Counted from the stretch's first letter, positions 17,730 through 28,520 are shown. The stretch: DNA of 64,000 nucleotides from Frigidibacter sp. RF13 (GCF_026626305.1 NZ_JAPNUE010000007.1:1-64000); one strand, 5' to 3'. Program-made: numbers and translations. The notes: a model not told the origin generated them from the sequence alone.

Positions 17730-17809
17730 ATGGGCGGCGGTCGAGGCAACTCCCCCCGTTCATACCTCCCTGTTGGACTTGGGCCGAGCTTGTCTCGGCC
17801 TTTTTTTTT
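17730..17809 (+). ncRNA. Candidate small RNA with two C-rich loops, ending in a strong terminator
   Basis: A promoter-like pair TTGAAC (17695-17700) and TAGATG (17718-17723), spaced 17 bases, points to a start near 17730. About 80 bases follow with no ORF. The segment has two unpaired C-rich motifs, CTCCCCCC (17750-17757) and ACCTCCC (17764-17770), complementary to ribosome binding sites, then TGTTGGACTTGGGCC and a GGCCGAG/CTCGGCC hairpin with nine Ts. This layout matches my recollection of the alphaproteobacterial MmgR/alpha-r8 (suhB, RF00519) family. That identity is not confirmed. It probably works by pairing to mRNA leaders with Hfq. Confidence 0.6.
17782..17809 (+). terminator. Rho-independent terminator of the candidate sRNA
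   Basis: GGCCGAG (17782-17788), loop CTTGT, CTCGGCC (17794-17800), then nine Ts (17801-17809). It is the strongest intrinsic terminator in the window. It would also stop read-through from the LysR gene before the convergent sigma-factor gene. Confidence 0.9.
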
Positions 17810-17822
17810 GCTTTTTCGCCTG

Positions 17823-19055
17823 CTATCCGCCACATGCTGTGTCGTCGGGCAGTTCTGACAGGCGCTTGCGCAGAAAGGCGGCGTCCTGAGGACGCGCCGA
17901 CAGGGTGATCGCCCGGACATAGGCGGCGCGGGCAGCTTCGATCCGTCCGGCGCGGCGCAGAAGGTCGGCTTTCGTGGCGTGAAAGGGCTGGTAGTCATCC
18001 AGCGCCCCGGCAAGCGCCGACAGCTCCAACAATGCTTCCGAAAGCGCACCTGTTTCTGCCAACGCCACCACACGGTTGAGGCGCACGACCGGCGTCGGCT
18101 CTATCGCAAGAAGCCGGTCGTAAAGCGAAAGGATCGCGCGCCAGTCGGGCCCGAAGGGCCTGAGCCTGCATGCAGCAAGCCCCGCCTTGATCCGGTAGGG
18201 GCCGTCACCGGGCCGGGCCACGGCGGCGGTCAGAATGCCCAGCCCCTCGCCGATCATCGCCCAGTCCCAGCGTGCGGCATCCTGCCGGTCGAGGGACAGA
18301 GACATGCCCTCGTCGTCGGTACGGGCGTGGCGACGCGCCTCGGTCAGCAGCAGAAGCGCCAGCGCGCCCTCCACTTCCGCCTCTTCGGGGCGGAGAGCAT
18401 CAAGCATGCGGGCCAGAAACAGCGCTTCGGCGCACAGATCGCAGTCAGCTGCTGCGGGGCTGTCGTAGCCCGCCGTGTAGATCAGATAGACGACATGCAG
18501 GACCGAGCCGAGCCGGCCGGGCCAGTCTTCGGGTTCGGGTACACGGAAAGGGATGCCCGCGCCCGCGATCTTCGCCTTGGCGCGGCTCAGGCGCTGGCCC
18601 ATCCTCGGCTCGCTGTCGAGGAAGGTTGCAGCAATGGCGCGGGTCGGCAGGCCGCAGACCGTGCGTAAGGTCAGGGCCACCCGGCTTTTCTCGTCAAGTG
18701 CTGGGTGGCAGCAGGTGAAGATCAGCCTGAGCCGCTCGTCGGCAATGGCCTCGGGCGGGACGGCCTCGCTCTGCGCAAGCAGCGCCAGTGCATCGGCCTT
18801 CGCGCCATCGCGCGCCGCACCACGCAGCCGGTCGATGGCTTTGCGGAAGGCGACGCGGATCAACCAGGCGTCGGGTCGGTCGGGTAATCCCGACCGGCCC
18901 CAATGTGCGAGGGCGGAGGTGGCGGCTTCCTGCAGCGCCTCCTCCGCCAAGTCGAAATCGCCGACCCGCGCGATCAGCGCCGCCATAATCCGACCCCGTT
19001 CGGTCCGGAGCGTCCGGTCCAGGCAGGCGCGCGCAGAACCGGCGACGTCCCCCAT
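17823..19055 (-). CDS. ECF sigma factor of the ECF42 type with C-terminal TPR-like domain
   Basis: A 410-residue sigma factor, twice the length of ordinary ECF factors. Sigma region 2 covers about residues 10-80 (AEEALQEAATSALAHW, DRPDAWLIRVAFRKAIDRLR) and region 4 about 110-165 (LTLRTVCGLPTRAIAATFLDSEPRMGQRLSRAK). A long helical extension (170-410, DUF6596/TPR-like) replaces an anti-sigma factor as the control element. ECF42 factors are linked to YciI/DGPF proteins, exactly as here. The ATG overlaps the yciI stop by one base (TGATG). The listed TTG one codon earlier is less likely. Targets are probably the adjacent yciI-like gene and perhaps the MAPEG gene. Confidence 0.88.
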   Translation of the reverse strand: MGDVAGSARACLDRTLRTERGRIMAALIARVGDFDLAEEALQEAATSALAHWGRSGLPDRPDAWLIRVAFRKAIDRLRGAARDGAKADALALLAQSEAVPPEAIADERLRLIFTCCHPALDEKSRVALTLRTVCGLPTRAIAATFLDSEPRMGQRLSRAKAKIAGAGIPFRVPEPEDWPGRLGSVLHVVYLIYTAGYDSPAAADCDLCAEALFLARMLDALRPEEAEVEGALALLLLTEARRHARTDDEGMSLSLDRQDAARWDWAMIGEGLGILTAAVARPGDGPYRIKAGLAACRLRPFGPDWRAILSLYDRLLAIEPTPVVRLNRVVALAETGALSEALLELSALAGALDDYQPFHATKADLLRRAGRIEAARAAYVRAITLSARPQDAAFLRKRLSELPDDTACGG

Positions 19056-19405
19056 CAACCGATCGACATCACCGGCCGGATCTCGATCGTGCCATGGCCA
19101 GCGGCGGGGATCATCGCGCCATAGCGGATAGCGGTATCGATGTCGGGCGCGTCGAAAAGATAATAGCCGCCCAGATGCTCCTTGGTCTCGGCAAACGGTC
19201 CGTCCATCGTTTCGACCCTGCCATCCTTCACCCGGATCGAGGTCGCCGTCTCGACTTCCTTCAGCGGGTCGCCCGCGATGAAGGCGCCTTTTTCCTTCAG
19301 CATGGCGGTGAAGGCGAAATACCGCTTCATCGCCTCGTCGAAGGCAGGTGTGCCCGGCACCGGTTTGCGCTGGGGGTCGGTATAGATGAGCGCCATATAC
19401 TGCAT
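19055..19405 (-). CDS. YciI/DGPF-domain protein
   Basis: A 116-residue small protein of the YciI fold with the defining DGPFAETKEHLGGYYL motif (about residues 72-87), which names the DGPF subgroup. Its role is unproven. In ECF42 clusters these proteins are targets of the sigma factor and may act as enzymes on, or binders of, small molecules. ATG 19405 has AGAGGAGA upstream; 16 extra N-terminal residues were dropped. It is translationally coupled to the downstream sigma-factor gene. Confidence 0.9.
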   Translation of the reverse strand: MQYMALIYTDPQRKPVPGTPAFDEAMKRYFAFTAMLKEKGAFIAGDPLKEVETATSIRVKDGRVETMDGPFAETKEHLGGYYLFDAPDIDTAIRYGAMIPAAGHGTIEIRPVMSIG

Positions 19406-19456
19406 AGTTCTTCTCCTCTGGTTGAGTTTTGGATGGATCTGACCGTCTGGCAAGGG

Positions 19457-19849
19457 TCAGCCCGCGATCGTGCCGGCAAGAAGCGCCACGACGGGGATGG
19501 CAAGCGCGATCCAGGTGCCGACTGTCCCGGCCACCCGCAACGGCAACGCCTTTCGGCTTTCGCTAAGGCCGAGGGGCTGGATCAGCCGCCCGGCGCACAG
19601 CATCAAGCCGGACGCATGCAGCCAGCCTGCGGACAGGCCTTGGGCCTCTGCCAGCGCCATCAGGATCAGGACCATCGGCACATTCTCGATGAAATTACCG
19701 TGACGCCGCACCGGAAGGACAAGCTCCATCCGCCCGGCGTCGCCGAAAAGAACGCCCGTGCGTCCCCGTGCGATGATGGCCAGCAGTTGCAGCGCCACCA
19801 TCAGAAGCGCCAAGGGCGCCGCATAAGCGGCAGTGATCGGAAAGGTCAT
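19457..19849 (-). CDS. MAPEG family membrane protein
   Basis: A 130-residue integral membrane protein with four hydrophobic helices. It carries the family pattern around [23 protein letters not shown] (about residues 48-70), where Arg, Glu and Asn are conserved, and [12 protein letters not shown] near 95. MAPEG proteins bind glutathione or fatty-acid derivatives in the membrane; bacterial ones are poorly studied. GGAGGAG precedes ATG 19849. It lies 51 bases upstream of the yciI-sigma pair on the same strand and may form one unit with them. Confidence 0.85.
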   Translation of the reverse strand: MTFPITAAYAAPLALLMVALQLLAIIARGRTGVLFGDAGRMELVLPVRRHGNFIENVPMVLILMALAEAQGLSAGWLHASGLMLCAGRLIQPLGLSESRKALPLRVAGTVGTWIALAIPVVALLAGTIAG

Positions 19850-20013
19850 TCGCTCCTCCATGTTGTGACGCAACAAGGACGCGCGGCGCTCGCGGATTTC
19901 GACAATGTCCGCGAAAAAATTTCAGACCGTTCTCTGCAACCCGCCGCCACCCCTTTTCCTGCCCGCGCCCATGCCCTAAGAGGCGCCGCATCATCCCGAG
20001 GAGAGGAACGCCG

Positions 20014-22173
<2,160 letters not shown>

Positions 22174-22251
22174 CCCGCGACATGCGCGCCCTTGCTTGGG
22201 TCCGGGGCGCGGCCTACATTGAGACGAAAGACCCCGAGCGAAGGACGGCCC

Positions 22252-22494
22252 ATGCCGATGGAAGCCCATGATATCGAAGCGCTGATCCGCGCTTCCTTCC
22301 CCAAGGCGAAGATCACGATCACCGATCTTGCCGGTGACGGCAATCACTGGGCGGCCGAAGTGATCGACGAGAGCTTCCGCGGCCAGAACCGCGTCCAGCA
22401 GCAGCGCGCGGTCTATGCTGCGCTGAAAGGCAAGATGGACGGCGCGCATGGCGAGTTGCATGCGCTCGCGCTGACGACAAAAGCACCGGAGTAG
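22252..22494 (+). CDS. bolA: BolA family protein
   Basis: An 80-residue protein with the BolA fold: IEALIRASFPKAKITITDLAGDGNHW, then RVQQQRAVYAALKGKM and a conserved HALAL segment near the end. The conserved His in the C-terminal HGELHALAL part helps bind a [2Fe-2S] cluster with a monothiol glutaredoxin. That partner gene starts at the very next base after the stop. The start at ATG 22252 (AAGGA upstream) removes 20 residues of non-coding frame. Confidence 0.92.
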   Translation: MPMEAHDIEALIRASFPKAKITITDLAGDGNHWAAEVIDESFRGQNRVQQQRAVYAALKGKMDGAHGELHALALTTKAPE

Positions 22495-22866
22495 ATGATG
22501 ACCACCGCAACCGCCACCGACCAGATCCGCGACACGATCGAGAAGAACGATGTCGTTCTCTATATGAAGGGCACCAAGGCCATGCCCCAATGCGGCTTTT
22601 CCAGCCGCGTGGCGGGTGTGCTCAACTACCTGGGCGTCGACTATGTCGATGTGAATGTGCTCGCCGATGCAGACATCCGCCAGGGGATCAAGGATTTCTC
22701 CGACTGGCCGACCATCCCGCAGCTTTACGTGAAGGGTGAATTCGTCGGCGGCTGCGATATAGTCACCGAGATGACTTTGTCGGGCGAACTGGACCAGCTC
22801 TTCGACCAGAAGGGTGTGGGCTATGACAAGGGCGCCGCCGAAAAGATCCGCGAAGCGAACGCTTGA
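22495..22866 (+). CDS. grxD: Monothiol glutaredoxin, Grx4 family
   Basis: A 123-residue iron-sulfur carrier with the CGFS active site (Cys33-Ser36, MPQCGFSSR), the WPTIPQLYVKGEFVGGCDI glutathione-binding segment, and a normal length. It forms cluster-bridged heterodimers with BolA and passes [2Fe-2S] clusters or signals iron status. The start is directly behind the bolA stop codon (TAG then ATGATG), so expression is coupled; the second ATG is an alternative. A strong terminator follows. Confidence 0.95.
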   Translation: MMTTATATDQIRDTIEKNDVVLYMKGTKAMPQCGFSSRVAGVLNYLGVDYVDVNVLADADIRQGIKDFSDWPTIPQLYVKGEFVGGCDIVTEMTLSGELDQLFDQKGVGYDKGAAEKIREANA

Positions 22867-22890
22867 GCGCTGCCTCGCAGCCCGTCAAGA

Positions 22891-22914
22891 AGGCGCCCCG
22901 AGGGGCGCCTTTTT
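22891..22914. terminator. Bidirectional terminator between grxD and zapA
   Basis: AGGCGCCCC (22891-22899), loop GA, GGGGCGCCT (22902-22910), then Ts to 22914. The stem is perfect. The plus-strand T-run ends the bolA-grxD transcript; the minus-strand run is weaker. Confidence 0.88.
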
Positions 22915-22987
22915 CGTGCCCCTGAGGGCATTGCTACATTCTGGACGGGTTGGTGAGTGGGGCGCCCGAAGGGTCACGCCCGGCCGA

Positions 22988-23371
22988 TCAGCCTGCGAGC
23001 CGTTCCTCGATCTGGTCCGCCAGGGCCTCCGCCCGCGCCGCGATCTCGGCCATCGTGTCGAGGACCGGCTGCGGCAGGACCGGCACTTCGACCCGCTCGA
23101 CCTGAGTGCGCGCGTCGCTCGCCACCCGTTCCGCCAAAGCTGCCCGGTCCTCGGCGGCGCGCAACTGGTCCTCCAGCCCCGCTGTCTTGTCCGCAAGCAT
23201 CAGCCCGGCCATCAGCAGCATCCGCGCCTCAGGCAGCCGTCCGATCTGGCTGACGAGTGACTGCGCCTCATTATCCAGAAGCTTCGCCGCCGCGCGCAGG
23301 AAATGTTCCTCCCCCGGCTGGCAGGACACGTCGAACTCCCGCCCGCCGATCACGATCCGTACATCCGGCAT
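22988..23371 (-). CDS. zapA: Cell division protein ZapA
   Basis: A 127-residue protein with the ZapA head (VRIVIGGREFDVSCQPGEE, 4-22; LLDNEAQSLVSQIGRLPEARMLLMAGLMLAD, about 32-62) and a C-terminal coiled coil (about 65-125). It binds and bundles FtsZ filaments at the division ring. The ATG overlaps the stop of the upstream coiled-coil gene by one base (TGATG), so the two are coupled and probably work together. Confidence 0.88.
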   Translation of the reverse strand: MPDVRIVIGGREFDVSCQPGEEHFLRAAAKLLDNEAQSLVSQIGRLPEARMLLMAGLMLADKTAGLEDQLRAAEDRAALAERVASDARTQVERVEVPVLPQPVLDTMAEIAARAEALADQIEERLAG

Positions 23372-23856
23372 CAGGCCATCTCCCCGATCAGAGGTTTCAG
23401 TTCGGCCAGGATATCGGCCATTTCCGCCATCTCGCCCGCCCGCTCGGCCCTCAACGCCTCAACCTCGGCCGCGAGCGCCTCGTTGATCAGGCCCGCGTCC
23501 GCTCCGCCCTCGCGCGCCGCGTCCGACAGTTTGCGCGTCAGTGCCGCCAGATCGCCGTTCAGCTGCCGCTGCCGCCCGAGTTCCGCCTCAAGTTGGCCAA
23601 GCTGCTCGCCCAGCCGCGCCGCCTTGCGCTCCAGCCCCGAGACCAGCGTCTCCTGTCGTTCCTTGATTGCCCGGACCCGTTCAGTCAGCTGGGCATTTGT
23701 TGTGCGCTCGGCCTCAAGTTCCGCCCGCAGCACATCTACGTCGATGGACTCGACGGTCGCCGACGTGGCGCCGCCCTCGCCCAGCCGGTCCATACCCGCG
23801 CCGATCCGCTCCAGCGCATAGAGAATACGTCGTTCGAACTCGGCAATATCGCTCAT
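23371..23856 (-). CDS. Coiled-coil protein coupled to ZapA
   Basis: A 161-residue protein that is almost all coiled coil (about residues 40-150, heptad runs such as LRAELEAERTTNAQLTERVRAI). The N-terminus, MSDIAEFERRILYALERIGAGMDRL, is conserved in form among Rhodobacteraceae genes at this spot as I recall. No enzymatic motif or membrane segment is present. Coupling to zapA suggests a divisome helper comparable in role, not ancestry, to ZapB. The function is inferred only from position and shape. It is divergent from tkt. Confidence 0.7.
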   Translation of the reverse strand: MSDIAEFERRILYALERIGAGMDRLGEGGATSATVESIDVDVLRAELEAERTTNAQLTERVRAIKERQETLVSGLERKAARLGEQLGQLEAELGRQRQLNGDLAALTRKLSDAAREGGADAGLINEALAAEVEALRAERAGEMAEMADILAELKPLIGEMA

Positions 23857-24045
23857 TATCCTACCCTGTCAGTCCGGCCGCTGCCCTGCACCGAATCGCC
23901 GCGCGCCCCATGTCCCGCCGATATTAGCCAATGATCTTCCGAGGCGCCCCCCTTTTTGGCCAGTGACTTAGGTGCCGCGCTTGATCTTGCCCCTCCCCGC
24001 CCATATCAAGCGCGCAAATCCGCTCTCAGCCAAAGGAAGCCCGCC

Positions 24046-26064
24046 TTGGACATCGCCACGCTCCGCTCGCAGCATGCAGATCACTGGGCCAAGGCCTGCG
24101 CTATCCGCGCTTTGGCCATGGATGCGGTCCAGGCCGCCAATTCGGGTCACCCCGGCATGCCGATGGGCATGGCCGATGTGGCGACCGTCCTTTTTGAAAA
24201 ACACCTCAAGTTCGATGCCTCGGCCCCGAAATGGGCTGACCGCGACCGGTTCATCCTGTCGGCCGGCCATGGCTCGATGCTGATCTACGCGCTTCTGCAC
24301 CTGACCGGCTATGCCGACGTGACGCTCGACCAGGTGAAGAACTTCCGCCAGTGGGGCGCAATCACCGCTGGCCACCCGGAATATGGCCATGTCTCCGGCG
24401 TCGAGACGACGACCGGCCCGCTGGGACAGGGCATTTCCAATGCGGTGGGCTTCGCTATGGCCGAAGAGAGCATGCGCGCCCGTTTCGGCGCAAAGGTCGT
24501 CGATCACTACACCTGGGTGATCGCAGGTGACGGCTGCCTGATGGAAGGCGTCAGCCACGAGGCGATCGGCCTTGCGGGCATGCAGAAACTCTCGAAGCTC
24601 ATCGTCCTTTGGGACAACAACAATATCTCGATCGACGGCCCGGTCTCGATGTCGGACATTACCGACCAGCGCGCGCGCTTTGCCGCCGCGGGCTGGAAGG
24701 TTATCGCCTGCGACGGTCATGATCCGGCCGACATCGACCGGGCGCTGACCGCGGCGAAGACATCCGACCGCCCGGTCCTGGTCGACTGCAAGACCCACAT
24801 CGGTTTCGGCAGCCCCAAGAAACAGGACACCGCAGGCGCGCACGGCTCGCCGCTCGGGCCCGATGAGATCAAGGTGACGAAAGCCATCTATGGCTGGGAC
24901 CATGACGCGTTCGTCATCCCTGCCGACATCGTGAAAGCCTGGCGCGCGATCGGCGCGCGCGGTGCCGCCGCGCGGAAGGACTGGGAAGGTCGTCTGGCCA
25001 CCCTGCCCGCCGGAAAGCGCGCCGAGTTCGAACGCCAGATGTCGGGCGCGGCCCCGAAGAAACTCGCCGCGGCCATCCGCGCGGTAAAGAAAGAGGCCGC
25101 CGAAAAGGCGCCGAAGGTCGCAACCCGCAAGGCATCCGAAATGGTGCTGGCCGCCGTCAATCCGGTGATGCCCGAAACCATCGGGGGCTCGGCCGACCTG
25201 ACCGGCTCGAACCTGACGAAGACCGCCGATCTCGGCATCTTCTCACCCGAGAACCGCAAGGGCCGCCATGTCCATTACGGCATCCGCGAACATGGCATGG
25301 CGGCGGCGATGAACGGCATGGCGCTGCATGGTGGGGTCCGCGCCTATGGTGGCACCTTTCTGTGCTTCACCGATTATGCCCGCGGCGCGATGCGGCTCTC
25401 GGCGCTGATGGGCGTGCCGGCCGTCTATGTGATGACCCACGATTCCATCGGCCTCGGCGAGGATGGTCCGACCCACCAGCCGGTCGAACATCTGGCGATC
25501 TGCCGCGCGACGCCCAACACTTGGACCTTCCGGCCCGCCGATCTGGTCGAGACCGCCGAGGCCTGGGAACTGGCGCTGACGACGGACAAGACCCCCTCGG
25601 TCCTCGCCCTTTCGCGCCAGAACCTGCCGACGCTACGGACGAGCTTCACGGCCAAGAACCTGACTGCGCAGGGCGCCTACGTGCTCGCTGAAGCCACCGG
25701 CAAACGTCGCGCGATCCTGATGGCCACGGGCTCGGAGGTCGAGATCGCGATGAAAGCCCGCGCTCTCCTCGAAGCCGAAGGGATCGGCACCCGCGTCGTC
25801 TCGATGCCCTCGATGGAACTCTTCGCGGCCCAGCCGGAAGGCTACCGCAAGAAAGTCCTGCCCGCCGGTCCGGTCCGCGTCGCGGTCGAGGCGGCGGTGC
25901 GCCAGCCCTGGGACCGCTGGCTTCTGGGCGAGCGGGGCAGCGAGAAGAAGGCGGCCTTCGTCGGCATGGAAGGCTTCGGCGCCTCCGCCCCGGCAGAGGT
26001 TCTTTACGAGAAGTTCGGCATCACGCCCGAGGCCATTGCTGCCAAGGTCCGCGCGCTTCTCTGA
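24046..26064 (+). CDS. tkt: Transketolase
   Basis: A 672-residue TPP enzyme of the pentose phosphate and Calvin-type pathways. TPP-site segments are [10 protein letters not shown] (about residues 34-43) and [13 protein letters not shown] (about 162). The C-terminal half has the pyrimidine domain ([21 protein letters not shown]) and a substrate stretch [21 protein letters not shown]. The start was set at TTG 24046, because AAAGGAAG lies six bases upstream and the protein then begins [14 protein letters not shown], as homologues do. No ATG is available before residue 25. A family 1 repeat begins at the stop codon. Confidence 0.94.
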   Translation: MDIATLRSQHADHWAKACAIRALAMDAVQAANSGHPGMPMGMADVATVLFEKHLKFDASAPKWADRDRFILSAGHGSMLIYALLHLTGYADVTLDQVKNFRQWGAITAGHPEYGHVSGVETTTGPLGQGISNAVGFAMAEESMRARFGAKVVDHYTWVIAGDGCLMEGVSHEAIGLAGMQKLSKLIVLWDNNNISIDGPVSMSDITDQRARFAAAGWKVIACDGHDPADIDRALTAAKTSDRPVLVDCKTHIGFGSPKKQDTAGAHGSPLGPDEIKVTKAIYGWDHDAFVIPADIVKAWRAIGARGAAARKDWEGRLATLPAGKRAEFERQMSGAAPKKLAAAIRAVKKEAAEKAPKVATRKASEMVLAAVNPVMPETIGGSADLTGSNLTKTADLGIFSPENRKGRHVHYGIREHGMAAAMNGMALHGGVRAYGGTFLCFTDYARGAMRLSALMGVPAVYVMTHDSIGLGEDGPTHQPVEHLAICRATPNTWTFRPADLVETAEAWELALTTDKTPSVLALSRQNLPTLRTSFTAKNLTAQGAYVLAEATGKRRAILMATGSEVEIAMKARALLEAEGIGTRVVSMPSMELFAAQPEGYRKKVLPAGPVRVAVEAAVRQPWDRWLLGERGSEKKAAFVGMEGFGASAPAEVLYEKFGITPEAIAAKVRALL

Positions 26065-26148
26065 TTTCGTCCGAGCTGCGCCCGGCCGATCCGCCGGGAG
26101 GGCCCTGCCCTCCCGGACCCTCCCGGAGTATTTCGGGACAGAACGTTC
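26064..26148 (+). repeat. Dispersed GC-rich intergenic repeat, family 1, copy C
   Basis: The most complete copy. It begins at the last base of the tkt stop codon with ATTTCGTCCG, then a CGCCCGGCCGATCCGCCGGG segment, the GGGAGGGC/GCCCTCCC hairpin, CGGACCCTCCCGGAGTATTT, and the GGGACAGAACGTTC tail. It matches 94-180 along its length apart from the tail, and shares the tail with the reverse copies at 5229-5291 and 54931-54989. Confidence 0.75.
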
Positions 26149-26207
26149 ATAGCGCAAAGCGGGTCTGGGTCGGCAACGTCAGACCTGACCCTGCCGCAGA
26201 AACCCGA

Positions 26208-26232
26208 GGGCCCCGGCCCCAGGCCGGGGCCC
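26208..26232. terminator. GC-rich hairpin between convergent tkt and DUF808 genes
   Basis: GGGCCCCGGCC (26208-26218), loop CCA, GGCCGGGGCCC (26222-26232): an 11-base perfect stem. No T-run follows on either strand, so it may act as a barrier or a Rho-assisted end for both genes. The rest of 26149-26270 shows nothing I can assign. Confidence 0.5.
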
Positions 26233-26270
26233 GAGAGATCGCATGCGCCCAGCACGGGCGCTCATTCGGA

Positions 26271-27230
26271 TCACGCCTGGCGGGTCAGGCGCGACATCAG
26301 CGGTCCGATCGCACGGGTGGCTACCGGGATGAGCAACAGGCCCAGACCCAGACCGAAGAGCCCGTCGAGCGTGGCCTTGGTCACCCATTCGGCAAGCCCC
26401 TCGATCCTGGGAACAGCGTGGCCGACCGCTGCCGCCCAGTCGTGGAAGTGATGGCCAATCCAGGTCCAGCCCGCGGCCTCCAGCCCATGGATAACTATCG
26501 CGCCGCCGACCCAGAGCATCGCCGCCGTGCCGACCGTCGACAGGAGTGTCATCACTTTGGGCATAGCCACGACCAGCCCGCGCCCGAAGGCCCGAGTCGG
26601 TGCCAGACGCCCGCGCCGCGCCATGAAGAGCCCTACATCGTCCATCTTAACGATCAGCGCCACCGCACCGTAGACGGCTGCGGTAATTCCGGCACCGACC
26701 ACCGCAAGTGTCGCGGCCTGCATCCAGATAGACGTCGCCGGGATCGCGGCGAGCGCAATCGTCATGATCTCGGCCGACAGGATGAAGTCGGTCTTGATCG
26801 CCCCGCGCACCTTTTCTTCCTCGAGATGCGCGGGATCCTTCACGTCGAAATCTTCCTCGACCGCCTCATCGCCATGCGGGAAGAGTGCGTGAAAGATCTT
26901 CTCCGCCCCCTCAAAGCACAGATAGGCGCCGCCGAGCGCCAGAAGCGGCGTGACAGCCCATGGCAGGAATGCGTTGAGGAGGAGCGCGGCGGGCAAGAGG
27001 ATCAGAAGCTTGTTCTTCAGTGAACCGAGCGCGATGCGCCCGATGATCGGCAACTCGCGTCTGGCTTCGAAACCGTGCACATATTTCGGCGTCACCGCCG
27101 CGTCGTCAATGACCACGCCCGCAGCCTTGGCGCCAGCCTTGCCAGCCGCCGCCGCCACATCGTCAAGCGAGGACGCCGCCACCTTGGCAATCGCCGCTAC
27201 ATCGTCGAGAAGTGCCAGAAGTCCGCTCAT
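26271..27230 (-). CDS. DUF808 family inner-membrane protein
   Basis: A 319-residue membrane protein. It begins MSGLLALLDDVAAIAKVAASSLDDVAAAA, has a VKYVHGFEA-like segment (TPKYVHGFEARRELPIIGRIA, about 48-68), then hydrophobic helices separated by a charged loop with EEEKVRGAIKTDFILSAEIMTIAL. These match the DUF808 (YedI-like) family, of unknown function. ATG 27230 has AAGGA five bases upstream; ATG 27236, two codons earlier, would overlap that site. It is convergent with tkt and divergent from gap1. Confidence 0.85.
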   Translation of the reverse strand: MSGLLALLDDVAAIAKVAASSLDDVAAAAGKAGAKAAGVVIDDAAVTPKYVHGFEARRELPIIGRIALGSLKNKLLILLPAALLLNAFLPWAVTPLLALGGAYLCFEGAEKIFHALFPHGDEAVEEDFDVKDPAHLEEEKVRGAIKTDFILSAEIMTIALAAIPATSIWMQAATLAVVGAGITAAVYGAVALIVKMDDVGLFMARRGRLAPTRAFGRGLVVAMPKVMTLLSTVGTAAMLWVGGAIVIHGLEAAGWTWIGHHFHDWAAAVGHAVPRIEGLAEWVTKATLDGLFGLGLGLLLIPVATRAIGPLMSRLTRQA

Positions 27231-27331
27231 ACCCATCCTTTCGTGCTTTCCAGATAGGTAGCGGGTTACGGGCCGACCGCAAGCCCGCAGAGCGACAACA
27301 GTCGGCCCGACTTTCCCGAAATTGTCGCCGA

Positions 27332-27364
27332 TGGTGCCGCTAACAGTTCATGTTTTCGCTAACA
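27332..27364 (+). promoter_or_regulatory. Two CceR/GluR-like operator copies upstream of gap1
   Basis: TGTTTTCGCTAACA (27351-27364) matches the palindrome TGTTAGCGCTAACA in 12 of 14 positions. TGGTGCCGCTAACA (27332-27345) keeps the right half only. Centres are 19 bases apart, suiting binding on nearly one face of DNA. The LacI-family regulator CceR/GluR of central carbon genes uses this kind of site (from memory). A similar site precedes gap2. Confidence 0.5.
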
Positions 27365-27482
27365 TGCTGAAAAATAGTCACTTTCGGGTTTCTCTGATCC
27401 AGTGATTTGTGTAGAAACAGTGCAATTTTCCAATTCCGCGCGCGGGCTGCCGCAGGCGCGCGCCCGCAATCCGGAGACAGAC

Positions 27483-28487
27483 ATGACCGTCACCATCGGC
27501 ATCAACGGTTTCGGCCGCATCGGTCGCTGCACGCTCGCTCATATCGCCGAAGCGGCGCGCAACGATGTCCAGGTCGTCAAGATCAATGCCACCGGCCCGA
27601 TCGAGACCAACGCACACCTTTTGAAATACGATTCGGTCCACGGCCGCTTCGGCGGTCCGGTGAAGGTCGCCGGCAATTCGATGGACTTGGGCCGCGGCCC
27701 GATCGAGGTCATGTCGACCTACAATCCCGATGAGCTTGACTGGGACGGCGTCGATGTCGTTCTCGAATGCACGGGCAAGTTCAACGACCGCGACAAGGCC
27801 GCGGTCCACCTGACACGGGGTGCGAAGCGGGTTCTGGTCTCTGCCCCGGCCAAACGCGCCGACAAGACAGTGGTTTATGGCGTGAACCACCGCGAACTGC
27901 GGGCTGAACATCTGGTGGTCTCGAACGGCTCTTGCACGACGAACTGCCTCGCGCCCTTGGCCAAGGTGCTGAACGATGCAATCGGCATTGAATCGGGCAT
28001 CATGACCACGATCCATTCCTACACCGGCGACCAGCCGACGCTCGACCGCCGGCACAAGGACCTCTACCGCGCCCGCGCGGCGGCCATGGCAATGATCCCG
28101 ACCTCGACTGGGGCGGCCAAGGCGCTTGGCGAAGTGCTGCCGGAACTTGCGGGCAAGCTCGACGGCACCGCGATCCGCGTGCCGACGCCGAACGTCTCTG
28201 CCGTCGATCTGACCTTCGTCGCGGCCAAGGATGTGACGGTCGCCGACGTCAACGAAATCGTAAGGGAAGCGGCCGCAGGCTACATGGGCATGGTCATGGC
28301 CTATGATCCGGAGCCGAAGGTTTCCGTTGACTTCAACCATACGCCCTATAGCTCTATCTTCGCGCCCGACCAGACCAAGGTCGTGGGCGGCCGCACTGTG
28401 CGGGTGCTGGCCTGGTACGACAATGAATGGGGCTTCTCCTGCCGGATGGCCGATGTGGCCGGCGCCATGGGGCGGCTCCTCCAGTAA
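27483..28487 (+). CDS. Type I glyceraldehyde-3-phosphate dehydrogenase, likely NADP(H)-preferring paralogue
   Basis: A 334-residue GAPDH. The nucleotide fold starts INGFGRIGR (7-15), and the catalytic Cys151 lies in NGSCTTNCLAP, with His about 180 in the HSYTGDQ segment. At the position that fixes NAD choice, where the sister gene has INDL with Asp36, this one has INAT with Ala36. Loss of that aspartate marks NADP-using, gluconeogenic GapB or Calvin-type enzymes in other bacteria. The start was set at ATG 27483 (GGAGACAG upstream); 27 residues of upstream frame were dropped. It is followed by a small ORF and a second gap gene. Confidence 0.93.
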   Translation: MTVTIGINGFGRIGRCTLAHIAEAARNDVQVVKINATGPIETNAHLLKYDSVHGRFGGPVKVAGNSMDLGRGPIEVMSTYNPDELDWDGVDVVLECTGKFNDRDKAAVHLTRGAKRVLVSAPAKRADKTVVYGVNHRELRAEHLVVSNGSCTTNCLAPLAKVLNDAIGIESGIMTTIHSYTGDQPTLDRRHKDLYRARAAAMAMIPTSTGAAKALGEVLPELAGKLDGTAIRVPTPNVSAVDLTFVAAKDVTVADVNEIVREAAAGYMGMVMAYDPEPKVSVDFNHTPYSSIFAPDQTKVVGGRTVRVLAWYDNEWGFSCRMADVAGAMGRLLQ

Positions 28488-28520
28488 GGAGCCCGGGCGT
28501 TCCGCGCCCTGTCAGACAGC

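Noticed and set aside
19890-19914. TCGCGGA/TCCGCGA inverted repeat upstream of purL as a terminator or riboswitch
   Set aside because: It is followed by As on the plus strand and the loop is long. It does not match a purine riboswitch core. Left as an unexplained hairpin.
23956-24045. Upstream TTG start for transketolase adding 30 residues
   Set aside because: No ribosome site, and the extra residues are unlike transketolase. The TTG at 24046 has AAAGGAAG and the family N-terminus.
27269-27309. CGGGCCGAC/GTCGGCCCG inverted repeat between the DUF808 gene and gap1
   Set aside because: Arms are nine bases but 23 apart, in GC-rich sequence where such pairs are frequent. No clear function.
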